Assembly: GCA_040081465.1 (NCBI GenBank)
Contig: JBEBGL010000003.1
Coordinates: 1 to 64,000 of the forward strand
Origin: UBA668 sp040081465
Lineage (GTDB): Bacteria > Actinomycetota > Acidimicrobiia > Acidimicrobiales > Ilumatobacteraceae
Reading direction: 5' to 3'
Length of the DNA: 64,000 bases
The notes under the pieces were generated by a model. That model did not search any database. It saw only the letters and a list, made by a program, of their open reading frames with translations, and was not told the origin of the DNA. Of this stretch, positions 32,427-40,772 are shown one piece after another; the first letter of the stretch is position 1, and the number at the start of each line of letters is the position of its first letter. The position numbers and the translations under genes were made by a program.

Positions 32427-32445
32427 GTCGGCATGACGGGCCGAC
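32427..32445 (+). terminator. Weak hairpin between the NlpC/P60 and lipoprotein genes
   Basis: GTCGGC (32427-32432) pairs with GCCGAC (32440-32445) across seven bases, in the 95-nt gap. No T tract follows. It could be a weak terminator or an operator; the rest of the gap shows only the downstream ribosome site. Confidence 0.3.
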
Positions 32446-32482
32446 AGTGAGGTCAGTTCGCCAACAGAGAGGTTCGGTCCCC

Positions 32483-32893
32483 ATGACTAGGAAGCTCATC
32501 GCAACTGCAATCACTTCCGTACTGTTTGTAGTTCTCGCCGCCTGCAGCGATGGCGACAAGGACGACGCGACGGCTTCCACCCTGGACGCGGCTGGCGCAA
32601 AGGCTGAGTATTGCGCCATTGAAGCGAGCGTTGACGAGCTGTTCAATGCGGCCTTCTCCGGGATCAGCGGAATTCCGTCAGATGAAGTATCGGCTGCGGT
32701 TGCCGCCGATGTCGTTGAACAGTTCGGGGACAAAGCCCTCGCAGCGGCGCCGCCGGAGATCGCCGACGATGTTGCTGTGCTTGTCGCTGCGACGGAAAAG
32801 ATGGCCGAAGGCAATCCGGGAGCGTTCAACACCTTCATTGAGGAAACGCAGGTGGCTGGCAACGCCGTCGACGACTTCTGCAATCTGCCTTAG
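32483..32893 (+). CDS. Small lipoprotein of unknown function
   Basis: A 136-aa lipoprotein with a clear signal peptide (MTRKLIATAITSVLFVVLAAC, lipidated Cys at 21), an acidic tether DGDKDDATAST and a helical Ala-rich domain containing two later Cys residues (AEYCAIEAS and DDFCNLP), which may form a disulfide outside the cell. No known family is seen. ATG 32483 has AGAGAGG upstream at suitable distance; the longer frame from 32447 would spoil the signal peptide. Its stop is directly abutted by the stop of the convergent XdhC gene. Confidence 0.75.
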   Translation: MTRKLIATAITSVLFVVLAACSDGDKDDATASTLDAAGAKAEYCAIEASVDELFNAAFSGISGIPSDEVSAAVAADVVEQFGDKALAAAPPEIADDVAVLVAATEKMAEGNPGAFNTFIEETQVAGNAVDDFCNLP

Positions 32894-33715
32894 TTACGCG
32901 TGGATTGGGCCTGATGCGTCGCGTAGGGGTCTAGCGGCTCTGCCGGTTCTGTTCGAGATGATCTCTGCGCAGATTGATACCGCAGTCTCTTCCGGTGTGC
33001 GGGCTCCTAGATCTAATCCGATCGGTGCCATCAATCGATTGAGCCTTTGCGCGTCGGCGACGCCGGCTTCCGCAAGACGCTCGAGTCGCTTGGCGTGTGT
33101 GCCGCGACTCCCCATTACTCCGATGTAACCGACTTCGGTTGCTAAGGCCGCCGTGACTGCAGGAACGTCGAACTTTGGATCGTGGGTGAGGATGCACACT
33201 GCATCGCGTTTGCTGAGGCTGTGTCCGCGCTCCGCGAACACAGGTGCTGGCCACGACACGATGACTTCGTCGGCCATTGGGAAACGGCGGCGAGTCGCGA
33301 ACGTTTCACGCGCGTCGCAAACCGTGACGCGGTAGCCGAGCACCTTCGCCACTTTCGCGAGCGCGGCGGTGAAGTCGACTGCGCCGAAGATCCACATCTG
33401 CGGAGGCGGTGACCAGCTCTCTATAAAGACGGTGATTTCTGGTGTGCCGACCAGATCTTCGGGAGTCGTTTCACCATTCAGTCCGTAGTGACGAACACCA
33501 CTACGCGCTGCTTCCAGTTCGGCCGTCGCGTCGCGTGCGGCGATGCGATCAAGCTCGGAACTGCCGATCGATCCGATCGGGGGCTCGCCCGGACTCACCA
33601 ACAGCTTGCGACCGATGACGCCGTCCATCCCAGTCGCATCGATCACCGTCACCATGGCCACTGGCCGTCCGTCGCGAATGTGCGCAGACAAGACTTCAAA
33701 CAGGCTCATCGCCAT
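32894..33715 (-). CDS. XdhC family protein (molybdenum hydroxylase maturation)
   Basis: A 273-aa XdhC/CoxF-type protein. In the family it binds sulfurated molybdenum cofactor and inserts it into xanthine dehydrogenase/CO dehydrogenase-type enzymes. The N-terminal part (AMVTVIDATGMDGVIGRKLLVSPGEPPIGSIGSSELD) is a degenerate CoxI domain. The C-terminal part is a Rossmann domain: PPPQMWIFGAVDFTAALAKVAKVLGYRVTVCDARETFATRRRFPMAD, VCILTHDPKFD, YIGVMGSRGTHAKRLERL and GLDLGARTPEETAVSICAEI. ATG 33715 overlaps the upstream XdhC-N stop as TGATG. It is the last gene of a four-gene maturation operon. Confidence 0.88.
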   Translation of the reverse strand: MAMSLFEVLSAHIRDGRPVAMVTVIDATGMDGVIGRKLLVSPGEPPIGSIGSSELDRIAARDATAELEAARSGVRHYGLNGETTPEDLVGTPEITVFIESWSPPPQMWIFGAVDFTAALAKVAKVLGYRVTVCDARETFATRRRFPMADEVIVSWPAPVFAERGHSLSKRDAVCILTHDPKFDVPAVTAALATEVGYIGVMGSRGTHAKRLERLAEAGVADAQRLNRLMAPIGLDLGARTPEETAVSICAEIISNRTGRAARPLRDASGPIHA

Positions 33716-34032
33716 CACCAGTCGAGTGGTTCGATGAACAGCCGAATTGTTCCGCCGCACGTCAGTCCGACGGCGAACGCTTCGTCGTCGCTATAGCCGA
33801 ACGTGACGACGCGTGGCGCTGCTTCTCCACGCAAGATGGCGAGCGCTTCACCGACGACAGCACCCTCAACGCAACCGCCACTAACACTGCCGGAAACCTC
33901 GCCGTGTTCGTTGACTGCCATCGCCGCCCCCGGTTCGCGAGGTCCAGACCCTTCGATGTCGACCACGCGCGCGACCGCGACACGCGATCCGGTCGCCAAC
34001 CACCGATCGATGTCGTCGAGCAGCTCCTTCAT
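33715..34032 (-). CDS. Stand-alone XdhC/CoxI N-terminal domain protein
   Basis: Only 105 aa: the first (CoxI-type) domain of XdhC without a Rossmann part. Seen: VAVARVVDIEGSGPREPGAAMAVNEHGEVSGSVSGGCVEGAVVGEAL, with the conserved GGCVEGAV containing the Cys proposed to handle the cofactor's sulfur, and FGYSDDEAFAVGLTCGGTIRLFIEP. It carries the intact version of the motifs that are degenerate in the following gene, so the two proteins may form one functional pair. It overlaps the CoxE-like gene by ATGA and the XdhC gene by TGATG. Confidence 0.85.
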   Translation of the reverse strand: MKELLDDIDRWLATGSRVAVARVVDIEGSGPREPGAAMAVNEHGEVSGSVSGGCVEGAVVGEALAILRGEAAPRVVTFGYSDDEAFAVGLTCGGTIRLFIEPLDW

Positions 34033-35186
34033 GCCGACACCGTGCGAGGCGCGCGAGCCGACGCGCCCGAGATCACCTGCGACAACTCCTCCATGGCGGC
34101 AAGGCTATGGCCCTCGACGAATGCATCGATGAACGGCAGTGCCGCTGCCATACCGCGGGCGAGTGGCGCATAACCGGGCGTCACCTTGAGCGGATTCACC
34201 CACACCGTTTGGTAGCTGATGCGCTGCAGTCGTTGCATCTGCTCGGCCAGCACCTCTGGGCCACCACGATCCCATCCGTCGCTGAGGATTACAACGATTG
34301 CGCCGCGCGCCATGCCGCGCACACCCCAATCGTCATTGAACGTGCGTAAGCACTCACCTAATCGAGTGCCGCCACTCCAGTCCTGCACCCGCCGGCTTGC
34401 TTGCGCGAGTGCTGTGTCGGGATCGCGGCTGTTCAACTCCTTCGTCATGCGGGTCAATCGAGTGCCAATCGCAAACGCCTCAACTCGTTGCCGGCCCGAC
34501 ACCGCGGCGTGCACGAAGCGCAGCATTGCTCGCGCATACGGCTCCATCGAACCTGAGATGTCGAGCAGCAAGACAAGGCGACGAAGACGTTCGCCCGGCT
34601 CGCGCCACTGGCGACGAATTGGCTCGCCACCCGCCCGCAACGATGCCCGCAGCGTTGCATGAAGATCTGGCCGCTGGCCGCGGCGCGACGAGTGATAGCG
34701 GAACGAACGGCGGGGTGGCCCGATGAACTTCAGTCGCGCCATCAACTGTTGCGCGGCGCGCAACTCGTCCTCTGTGTAGGCGGCGAAGTCTTTGTCGCGC
34801 AATGTCTCTACTGTTGAGAAACGCAGCGCCGGCGGCGTGTCGTCCGGACTGCGCTCGGCGGCATCCGACTCGTCGTCACCGGACTCCTGGTCGACTGGGA
34901 TCTGCAACTCTTCGACTTCTTCGTCCAGTGCATCGTCAGCGACCGCGTGCCAGAACGCACGAAACGCTCGGTCGTACAGCGCGATGTCCTCAGGGTTGCG
35001 GACCAACGTGCCGCGACCCGCCCAATAGACCGAGTCGCGTCGATCGATGCCGACCAGGCCGAGTGCGTCGACGAATGCCAGCACGCTTCCCATCGGCACC
35101 CGCAGACCCGCACCGCGCAGAATGCGACCGAACGCGACCGCCATGCGCTCGGTTGCTGTCGTTGGCGATGTAGCAGGGGCGTTCAC
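34029..35186 (-). CDS. CoxE-like von Willebrand factor A domain protein
   Basis: A 385-aa VWA protein of the CoxE type, a partner of CoxD-like AAA+ ATPases in maturing the CO dehydrogenase active site. The C-terminal half holds the VWA domain with the MIDAS DISGS (in LVLLLDISGSMEPYARAM), WSGGTRLGECLRTFNDD and VVILSDGWDRG. The N-terminal half is an Arg/acid-rich region (EVEELQIPVDQESGDDESDAAE) with RPDLHATLRASLRAGGEPIRRQWREP, typical of CoxE. It starts at GTG 35186, one base after the CoxD-like stop, and overlaps the next gene by ATGA. Confidence 0.88.
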   Translation of the reverse strand: MNAPATSPTTATERMAVAFGRILRGAGLRVPMGSVLAFVDALGLVGIDRRDSVYWAGRGTLVRNPEDIALYDRAFRAFWHAVADDALDEEVEELQIPVDQESGDDESDAAERSPDDTPPALRFSTVETLRDKDFAAYTEDELRAAQQLMARLKFIGPPRRSFRYHSSRRGQRPDLHATLRASLRAGGEPIRRQWREPGERLRRLVLLLDISGSMEPYARAMLRFVHAAVSGRQRVEAFAIGTRLTRMTKELNSRDPDTALAQASRRVQDWSGGTRLGECLRTFNDDWGVRGMARGAIVVILSDGWDRGGPEVLAEQMQRLQRISYQTVWVNPLKVTPGYAPLARGMAAALPFIDAFVEGHSLAAMEELSQVISGASARAPRTVSA

Positions 35187-35187
35187 G

Positions 35188-36102
35188 TCACTGCCCGCGA
35201 TCGAAGGCCTGCTTCACCAGCTCGTGAATGCCGTGTTGGCGCGTGCGCTGCAGATCCTCGCGGTACTTCAACACGGTGCCGAGTGTGGCGTTGACGACTG
35301 CTTCGTCGAGCTCGCTGCAGCCAAGTTTGGTGAGTGCCTGCGCCCAGTCGATGGTTTCGGCGACGCCAGGTGGCTTGTACAAGTGCAGCTCGCGGATTGC
35401 TTCGACGGCTGCAGCGACCTGACGTGCAAGTCGGTCGAGTGCGTGCGGCACACGCAACTTGACGATGCGTACTTCGCGCTCGAAGTCGGGATGTTCGATC
35501 CAGTGGTAGAGGCATCGGCGTTTGAGCGCGTCGTGCACATCGCGCGTGCGGTTCGAAGTCAGTACCACCAGCGGAGGACGTTCGGCGACGAAGACACCAA
35601 GTTCGGGCACAGTGATCTGGTAGTCGGACAAGACCTCCAACAGGTAGGCCTCGAACTCGTCGTCGGCGCGATCGACTTCGTCGATCAACAGCACGGGTGG
35701 GGGATCGCCGATGTGGCTGATCGCCGACAACAGTGCTCGCCGCACGAGGAAGCGTTCGTGGTACAGCTGCTGCTCGAGCGCGCTGGTGCTTAGGCCTTGC
35801 GATTCGCCGGTTGCTTCGGCGGCGCGCAGGTGCAGCAATTGCCGGCTGTAGTCCCAGTCGTAGACGGCTTGCGAGACGTCGATGCCCTCGTAGCACTGCA
35901 AGCGGATCAACTCGCCGCCGGTCCAGCGGCTGAGCACCTTGGCGACTTCGGTCTTGCCGACGCCGGCCTCGCCCTCCAGCAGCAGCGGACGGTTGAGCGC
36001 CATCGACAGAAACACCGATGTGGCCAGGCCGTCATCAGGTATGTAGCCATGTGCGCTGAACGCCTGCGCGACTTCGTCGGGTGACATCGGCTGAATGGCC
36101 AT
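35188..36102 (-). CDS. CoxD/MoxR-like AAA+ ATPase
   Basis: A MoxR-family AAA+ ATPase of 304 aa, matching CoxD, which acts with CoxE in assembling the Cu/S-Mo site of CO dehydrogenase in Oligotropha. Motifs: Walker A LLLEGEAGVGKTEVAKVL, IRLQCYEGIDVSQAVYDWDYSRQLLHLR, Walker B PVLLIDEVDRADDEFEAYLLEVLSD, sensor 1 LTSNRTRDVHDALKRRCLYHWIEHP. The ATG at 36102 has TAGCCT 9 nt upstream; the TTG two codons earlier is less likely. It is the first gene of the maturation operon and divergent from the debranching enzyme gene. MoxR proteins also serve other oxidoreductases, so the client is not fixed. Confidence 0.9.
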   Translation of the reverse strand: MAIQPMSPDEVAQAFSAHGYIPDDGLATSVFLSMALNRPLLLEGEAGVGKTEVAKVLSRWTGGELIRLQCYEGIDVSQAVYDWDYSRQLLHLRAAEATGESQGLSTSALEQQLYHERFLVRRALLSAISHIGDPPPVLLIDEVDRADDEFEAYLLEVLSDYQITVPELGVFVAERPPLVVLTSNRTRDVHDALKRRCLYHWIEHPDFEREVRIVKLRVPHALDRLARQVAAAVEAIRELHLYKPPGVAETIDWAQALTKLGCSELDEAVVNATLGTVLKYREDLQRTRQHGIHELVKQAFDRGQ

Positions 36103-36111
36103 CGTCAACCC

Positions 36112-36117
36112 AGGCTA
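36112..36117 (-). promoter_or_regulatory. -10 TAGCCT for the maturation operon
   Basis: TAnnnT hexamer 9 nt before ATG 36102. The divergent debranching gene starts only about 40 bp away, and CAGGCT at 36135-36140 may be its weaker counterpart. Confidence 0.5.
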
Positions 36118-36146
36118 ATGGTGACCGGTCGTGTCAGGCTATGGCC

Positions 36147-37736
36147 ATGTCGCTGCGCCGCATTTGCGTCCACGCGCCAGATGCGACTCGTGTTGATGTG
36201 GGAACGGCAGCCGGAGTGATTGCGGCTCAGCGTGAGGCAGGGCAATGGGTCGCAGAGTTCGAGGCTGCTGAGGGTGACAGCTACTGGCTATTGGTGGACG
36301 GCGGCCAACCATTGCTCGACCCCAACTGTTGGGCGCTCGTGCACACCGATGATGGACCGCGCAGCGTTGTACGCGAGCCGTGGTCGAAGCATCCGCAGGG
36401 TCCACCGCTCGCCTCGCCGCCGATTGTCTACGAGCTGCACGTCCGAGGTTTCGGCCGGACCTTTCGCGGTTGCATCGAACATCTCGACCACGTGGTGGCA
36501 GTCGGCGCGAACGTGATCGAGTTGATGCCCGTGCATCCATTCGACAACGTCAACAACTATTGGGGGTACATGCCGTTGGTGTGGGGTGCCGTACATGGCG
36601 ACTACGCCACCGACGCGTTGCACGCCGCCGAAGAACTTGCCGAACTGGTCGGCGCTGCGCACGAGCGCGGGATGCACGTTTGGATCGACGTGGTTTTCAA
36701 TCACACGGGCGAGAGCGACGCGACGCTGCCGTCGCTCAGCCTGCGTGGGCTCGATGATGCGAATGCGTATCGACATCAGCACGACGGCACTTACTTCAAC
36801 GACAGCGGCTGCGGCAACGACACGAATCCCGCCGATCCGAACGTCCGCCTTTTAGTGATGGAGGCATTGAATCGTTATGCCGATCTCGGTGTCGATGGGT
36901 TTCGCTTCGATCTCGCGACCTTGCTCGCGCGCGACGGCGGCGGCCTGATCGACCAGATCACGCAGTGGGCTGCGCAGCGGAACATCACGTTGGTCGCCGA
37001 GCCGTGGGATATGGCTAGCTACCAACTCGGCTCACCAATGTGGCCGGCGGGTTGGTTGCAATGGAACGATCGCTACCGGGACGACGTGCGCGGCTTCCTG
37101 CGCGGCGAGCCCGGTCTAGTCGCAACGATTCGCGATCGTGTGCAGGGCAGTCCCGATTTGTTCATAGATGGTGCAGTGTCGAGCCTGAACTTCGTGACCG
37201 CTCACGACGGACTGACTGTGCACGACTTGACGACTGCTACGTCGGACCGATTCCACGCGTGGGATACCGGCGACGAGAGACGCCTGCAGCAACTGAAGAA
37301 CTACTTCGCGATACTGCTGTTGTCGGCGGGTACACCCATGTGGGTGATGGGTGATGAGTTCGCGCGCACTCAGCAAGGACACGAGAATCCTTACAACGTA
37401 GATGGGCCGTTGTCGTGGGTCGATTGGGAGCGAGCAAACGAATGGATCGAGCTCACCGATTTCGTGCGAGCGCTTGTTGACCTCCGGCGGCAACATCCAC
37501 CCACAGGCTTCCGCTTCTTTGGCGCGACCGGTGGTGTCGACGACTCGTACGACTCGCACTCGATCGCTTGGTGCGCGAGCGACCTCTATGTAATGGTCAA
37601 CGCCTGGTGGCTGCCGGTGACGTTTGAAGTGCAGGAACCCGACGACTGGACGCCCGCGCTAGCGAGTCTGTCGCCAGTCGTCGACGGTCGAAGCGTGACA
37701 GTCGCCGCCCGCAGCATCGTGATTTTGAAGCGTTAG
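36147..37736 (+). CDS. GH13 glycogen debranching enzyme (GlgX-like), short form
   Basis: An alpha-amylase superfamily enzyme of 529 aa resembling GlgX/isoamylase, which hydrolyses alpha-1,6 branches of glycogen. Seen: YELHVRGFGRTFRG, VIELMPVHPF, IDVVFNHTGES, DGFRFDLATLL (nucleophile Asp), ITLVAEPWDMASY (acid/base Glu), FVTAHDGLTVHDL (third Asp), and GDEFARTQQGHENPYNVDGPLSWVDW. GlgX enzymes are usually near 650-700 aa; here the N-terminal carbohydrate-binding part is only about 75 aa and inserts are missing. ATG 36147 lies 6 nt after CAGGCT; ATG 36141 is the alternative. No ribosome site is seen for either. It overlaps the convergent oxidoreductase gene by 4 nt. Confidence 0.85.
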   Translation: MSLRRICVHAPDATRVDVGTAAGVIAAQREAGQWVAEFEAAEGDSYWLLVDGGQPLLDPNCWALVHTDDGPRSVVREPWSKHPQGPPLASPPIVYELHVRGFGRTFRGCIEHLDHVVAVGANVIELMPVHPFDNVNNYWGYMPLVWGAVHGDYATDALHAAEELAELVGAAHERGMHVWIDVVFNHTGESDATLPSLSLRGLDDANAYRHQHDGTYFNDSGCGNDTNPADPNVRLLVMEALNRYADLGVDGFRFDLATLLARDGGGLIDQITQWAAQRNITLVAEPWDMASYQLGSPMWPAGWLQWNDRYRDDVRGFLRGEPGLVATIRDRVQGSPDLFIDGAVSSLNFVTAHDGLTVHDLTTATSDRFHAWDTGDERRLQQLKNYFAILLLSAGTPMWVMGDEFARTQQGHENPYNVDGPLSWVDWERANEWIELTDFVRALVDLRRQHPPTGFRFFGATGGVDDSYDSHSIAWCASDLYVMVNAWWLPVTFEVQEPDDWTPALASLSPVVDGRSVTVAARSIVILKR

Positions 37737-39175
37737 CTGTCGAAGCCGAGGCCGAAGCGATCGAGGGTGCGCAGCCACAAGTTGCGCTTGCCGGTCTTGT
37801 CCTCACGATTGAGCGAGTAACGCGTTGCTTGGATTCCCATGAATCGAAACGGCTCTGGCGGGAACGGCATCGGCTTGGTCTTCACGAACTCGGTTTGCGT
37901 GGCCTGCGAGCGCTTGCCATCGAGCATGTCGAGCATCACCTCAGCACCGAAGCGCGTCGCCGCTACACCAAGCCCTGTGTAGCCGACCGAGTACGCAACG
38001 CGTCCTTGCATGCCGCGCCCCCAGAACACGCAGAAGCGGCTGCAGGTATCGATCACGCCGCCCCACGTGTGAGTGAACTTCAGACCCTCGAGCTGCGGGA
38101 AGGTGTTAAAGAAGTTCTTGCTGAGCTTGGCCCACGTTTCCGGCCGGCTCTCGAGCTCGACGTTCATCTTGCCGCGCCAGTAATAGATGACGTCGTAGCC
38201 ACCCCACAGAATGCGGTTGTCGGCAGTCAGTCGGTAGTAGTGGAACTGATTGCTGATATCGCCAAGCCCTTGGCGACCCTTCCAACCGATCTCGGCTAGT
38301 TGCGCATTGCTCAGCGGCTCGGTGACCAAGCAGTAGTCGTACACGGGCGCGATGAAGTGGCCGACGCGTTTGAGCAAAGGCTTCGAAGCACCGATCGCCA
38401 TGGCCACCTTGCCGGCGCGCACACCGCCGAGCGGGGTGGTCACCAATACGCCGACTCCGTCTTTCTCGATCGAGGTCGCCTTCGTGTCTTCGTAGATGCG
38501 CACACCGAGCGACATTGCCGCGCGCTTCAATCCCCACACGAGCCGCGCCGGGTCAACGAGGGCAGCGCGATCCTTGCGAAACAAGCCGCCGATGTATGTC
38601 GGTGAATTCACCTGCGCTTGCATCGCCGCTTGATCGAGCCATTCGACTTTCTGACCCAGCTCGCGCAACTGCGCATAGTCATCGCGCAATTCATCGAGAT
38701 AGCTCGGCGCGTGCGATGTGCTCGCTATGTCGATGACCCCCGTGCGCTCGTAGTCGCAATCGATGCTGTAACGCTTGATCGCAGCTTCGATCTCGTTCAG
38801 GTTGTTGAGGCCGAGTTCCTCTAGCAGCGGCAGCTCCTTCGGGAAGCGCTCCTGCCCATTGGCGACGCCGTGCGTCAGGCTGCTCTCCATGAAGCCGCCG
38901 TTGCGGCCACTCGCCGCCGAACCGACTTCGCGCGCCTCGATCAATACGACGTCGCGACTTGGGTCGCGCTCCTTGGCGATTATCGCCGTCCACAATCCGT
39001 TGTAGCCGCCGCCGATCACGCACAGGTCGCAGCTCTCGGTGCGCACGAGTGTCGGATTGCTATCAGGCTCGTCGGCGTCGTCGTACCAGTAGGGGTACGG
39101 GTCGGCGTCGGCGATTGCGTCGAGATGGAATGCGTCGAACTCGGGCTCGTCGTCGTTGTCAGACTCGAACGTCAT
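37733..39175 (-). CDS. FAD-dependent oxidoreductase (DAO / PuuB-like)
   Basis: A D-amino acid oxidase-fold flavoprotein of 480 aa, similar to gamma-glutamylputrescine oxidases. An acidic N-terminal extension of about 45 residues (ESDNDDEPEFDAFHLDAIADADPYPYWYDD, cut here in pieces of the motif) precedes the FAD fold CDLCVIGGGYNGLWTAI and VLIEAREVGSAASGRNGG. Later FAD contacts are ILWGGYDVIYYW and GRVAYSVGYTGLGVAATRFGAE. The substrate is likely an amine or amino acid but cannot be fixed. ATG 39175 overlaps the PIN-like gene's end by 17 nt; GTG 39184 is an alternative. Confidence 0.87.
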   Translation of the reverse strand: MTFESDNDDEPEFDAFHLDAIADADPYPYWYDDADEPDSNPTLVRTESCDLCVIGGGYNGLWTAIIAKERDPSRDVVLIEAREVGSAASGRNGGFMESSLTHGVANGQERFPKELPLLEELGLNNLNEIEAAIKRYSIDCDYERTGVIDIASTSHAPSYLDELRDDYAQLRELGQKVEWLDQAAMQAQVNSPTYIGGLFRKDRAALVDPARLVWGLKRAAMSLGVRIYEDTKATSIEKDGVGVLVTTPLGGVRAGKVAMAIGASKPLLKRVGHFIAPVYDYCLVTEPLSNAQLAEIGWKGRQGLGDISNQFHYYRLTADNRILWGGYDVIYYWRGKMNVELESRPETWAKLSKNFFNTFPQLEGLKFTHTWGGVIDTCSRFCVFWGRGMQGRVAYSVGYTGLGVAATRFGAEVMLDMLDGKRSQATQTEFVKTKPMPFPPEPFRFMGIQATRYSLNREDKTGKRNLWLRTLDRFGLGFDS

Positions 39176-39563
39176 CGCCAACACCTACTAGCTGCACATC
39201 TAGGTCGTACGCCGCGAACTGCGGATCGAGCGTCAGCACGCGTGCGACCTTGTGGCGCTGACACATCACCAGCGTGAGCGCAGTGTCGAAGTCGGAAGTG
39301 ACGTCCATGCGACCTGCCGCTCGACGATGCTGATGGCCAACGTGCAGTGTGTCGACTGGGGCGAGTGCGCCGCGGCGGACGACGTCGTACCACTTGCGAT
39401 GCGGACGTAAGTGATCACCGACTGCGACGAGCAACAACCGGTCGGCCTCAAAGTCCTCGAGCAACTCGAGAAACGCGGTTGCCACCGCTTCGTGATGTTC
39501 GCTGGTTGCGTCACACAACGCCTCGAGGGCGGTGCGCTCGATCAACACCTGTGGCGGATTCAT
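39159..39563 (-). CDS. PIN-domain-like protein, catalytic residues partly missing
   Basis: A 134-aa protein that reads like a VapC-type PIN domain: a first strand VLIERTALEALCD followed by HHEAVATAFLELLED, and a C-terminal stretch SDFDTALTLVMCQRHKVARVLTLDPQFAAYDLDVQLVG. PIN RNases use three or four acidic residues. Here the first, normally Asp, is Glu in VLIERT, while Asp93 and Asp113 are candidates for later positions. No antitoxin gene is adjacent, so a toxin role is doubtful. It overlaps the PAP2 gene by ATGA and the oxidoreductase gene by 17 nt, making a three-gene operon. Confidence 0.5.
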   Translation of the reverse strand: MNPPQVLIERTALEALCDATSEHHEAVATAFLELLEDFEADRLLLVAVGDHLRPHRKWYDVVRRGALAPVDTLHVGHQHRRAAGRMDVTSDFDTALTLVMCQRHKVARVLTLDPQFAAYDLDVQLVGVGDDVRV

Positions 39564-40609
39564 GACAGTGCCAGCCTTGCCTGTGTTGCGCGCTTGGCGC
39601 GCAATCTGCGCTCGCGCCAGTTCCAGAACCAGAACGCGCCGCCAGTAACCAACCAGCCGATCAGACCGTCGATCACCCAATGTTCGCCGAGGTAGACGAG
39701 CGAGGTCAGCATGATCACCGGGAAAGTCAGCGCGACAACCTTCAGCCACTTCGGCTTTATCCATGGCAGGAAGAAGGCCGGCACGATCAACGCAAAGGAA
39801 GCGTGCAGTGACGGCATGGCGGCAACGGGATTGCCGTTGGTGAGCTGGATGTTGTAGTCGTTTGTAAAGCCGTGGAACCCAAGGTGGTAGAAGCCGCGCC
39901 ACGCGTTGCGATGGATGGGATCGAAAAGGCGGTACGGGTACCCGAGGTCGCCAGCCATCCACGGAGGGACGGTGGGCATGGTGACGAACATCAGGCAGCC
40001 GACACCGAGCAGCGTTGCGAAGCGCTTCATGAACCGCGCCCATTGGCGGTGGCTCGTCGCCCACAGCGCACCCATCACGATGATCGGAACCACGAAGTGC
40101 GTCATATACGTCACCGAAGCGACGACGTCGTACCAACGCACGCTCGGTTCCCAGAAGTGGTCTTGCAGCACGACGTTAGGGTCGTTGCCGAAGAACAATG
40201 CTCGATCGATGTTGCGCACCGATTCCACCTGTAGTGGGAAGTCGAGGTGGAACCAGCCGAAGACGTCGATACCAGCGTCGGCCGTTCCACGAGTCTTCTC
40301 GTACGCCAACCACATCACGCAGTAGCCGGCACAGTCGAGCAGTAGCACGCCCCACGTGCGCCAGCTTCTTCCGACGAAGGCGCAGACCAAGAAGATGCCG
40401 ATGCTGATTGCCACCGAGATGCGGTCGATCGGCAATCCCTTCACTCGCAGCCACCACAGATATGTCGCGAGGTAACTGAGCATCAGCACGATGCGGACGA
40501 GGCGTAACCGGTCGGTGGGCACGACCTCGCGCAGCGAAAACGAGGTCGGTTCTGCCACGAACGTCGGCGACAGTTCGGCAGCCCGTGTTCGCGCCTCAAT
40601 CGTCGACAT
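39560..40609 (-). CDS. PAP2 superfamily membrane phosphatase/phosphotransferase
   Basis: A polytopic membrane protein of 349 aa with about six to seven helices and the PAP2 catalytic motifs in the C-terminal half: NPVAAMPSLHASFALIV (motif 2, His) and YLGEHWVIDGLIGW (motif 3, His and Asp). A first Lys/Arg motif is less clear. The pattern matches bacterial proteins related to inositol phosphoceramide synthase (Aur1/Ipt1 type), which transfer phospho-head groups between lipids, but simple lipid phosphatase activity is possible. ATG 40609 follows TAGCGT by 8 nt; the longer frame starts before the promoter. It heads the PAP2, PIN-like, oxidoreductase operon. Confidence 0.85.
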   Translation of the reverse strand: MSTIEARTRAAELSPTFVAEPTSFSLREVVPTDRLRLVRIVLMLSYLATYLWWLRVKGLPIDRISVAISIGIFLVCAFVGRSWRTWGVLLLDCAGYCVMWLAYEKTRGTADAGIDVFGWFHLDFPLQVESVRNIDRALFFGNDPNVVLQDHFWEPSVRWYDVVASVTYMTHFVVPIIVMGALWATSHRQWARFMKRFATLLGVGCLMFVTMPTVPPWMAGDLGYPYRLFDPIHRNAWRGFYHLGFHGFTNDYNIQLTNGNPVAAMPSLHASFALIVPAFFLPWIKPKWLKVVALTFPVIMLTSLVYLGEHWVIDGLIGWLVTGGAFWFWNWRERRLRAKRATQARLALS

Positions 40610-40617
40610 GGCTGCCA

Positions 40618-40623
40618 ACGCTA
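40618..40623 (-). promoter_or_regulatory. -10 TAGCGT for the PAP2 operon
   Basis: TAnnnT hexamer 8 nt before ATG 40609. The remaining 150 bp up to the next gene contain a small inverted repeat (CAGCC/GGCTG around 40744-40756) and no obvious gene. Confidence 0.5.
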
Positions 40624-40772
40624 CCGAGAGTTGGAACGCGGGTGGTTTCGGCGCGCCCGTGGTGCAGTCCCTCGGCCTGGCACGCCCTTTGGAGCACTTG
40701 TGCCCTATCACGTTGCCGTTCTACGCCTGACAATGGCGCTGCCAGCCGTTGGCTGAAAGTTGAGGTGTTGAG

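Noticed and set aside
39159..39563. A VapBC toxin-antitoxin module
   Set aside because: No small antitoxin gene precedes the PIN-like gene, and its first catalytic acidic position is altered.
39564..40136. N-terminal extension of the PIN-like frame to 325 codons
   Set aside because: It runs through the PAP2 gene in another frame; ATG 39563 with the ATGA overlap is the sensible start.
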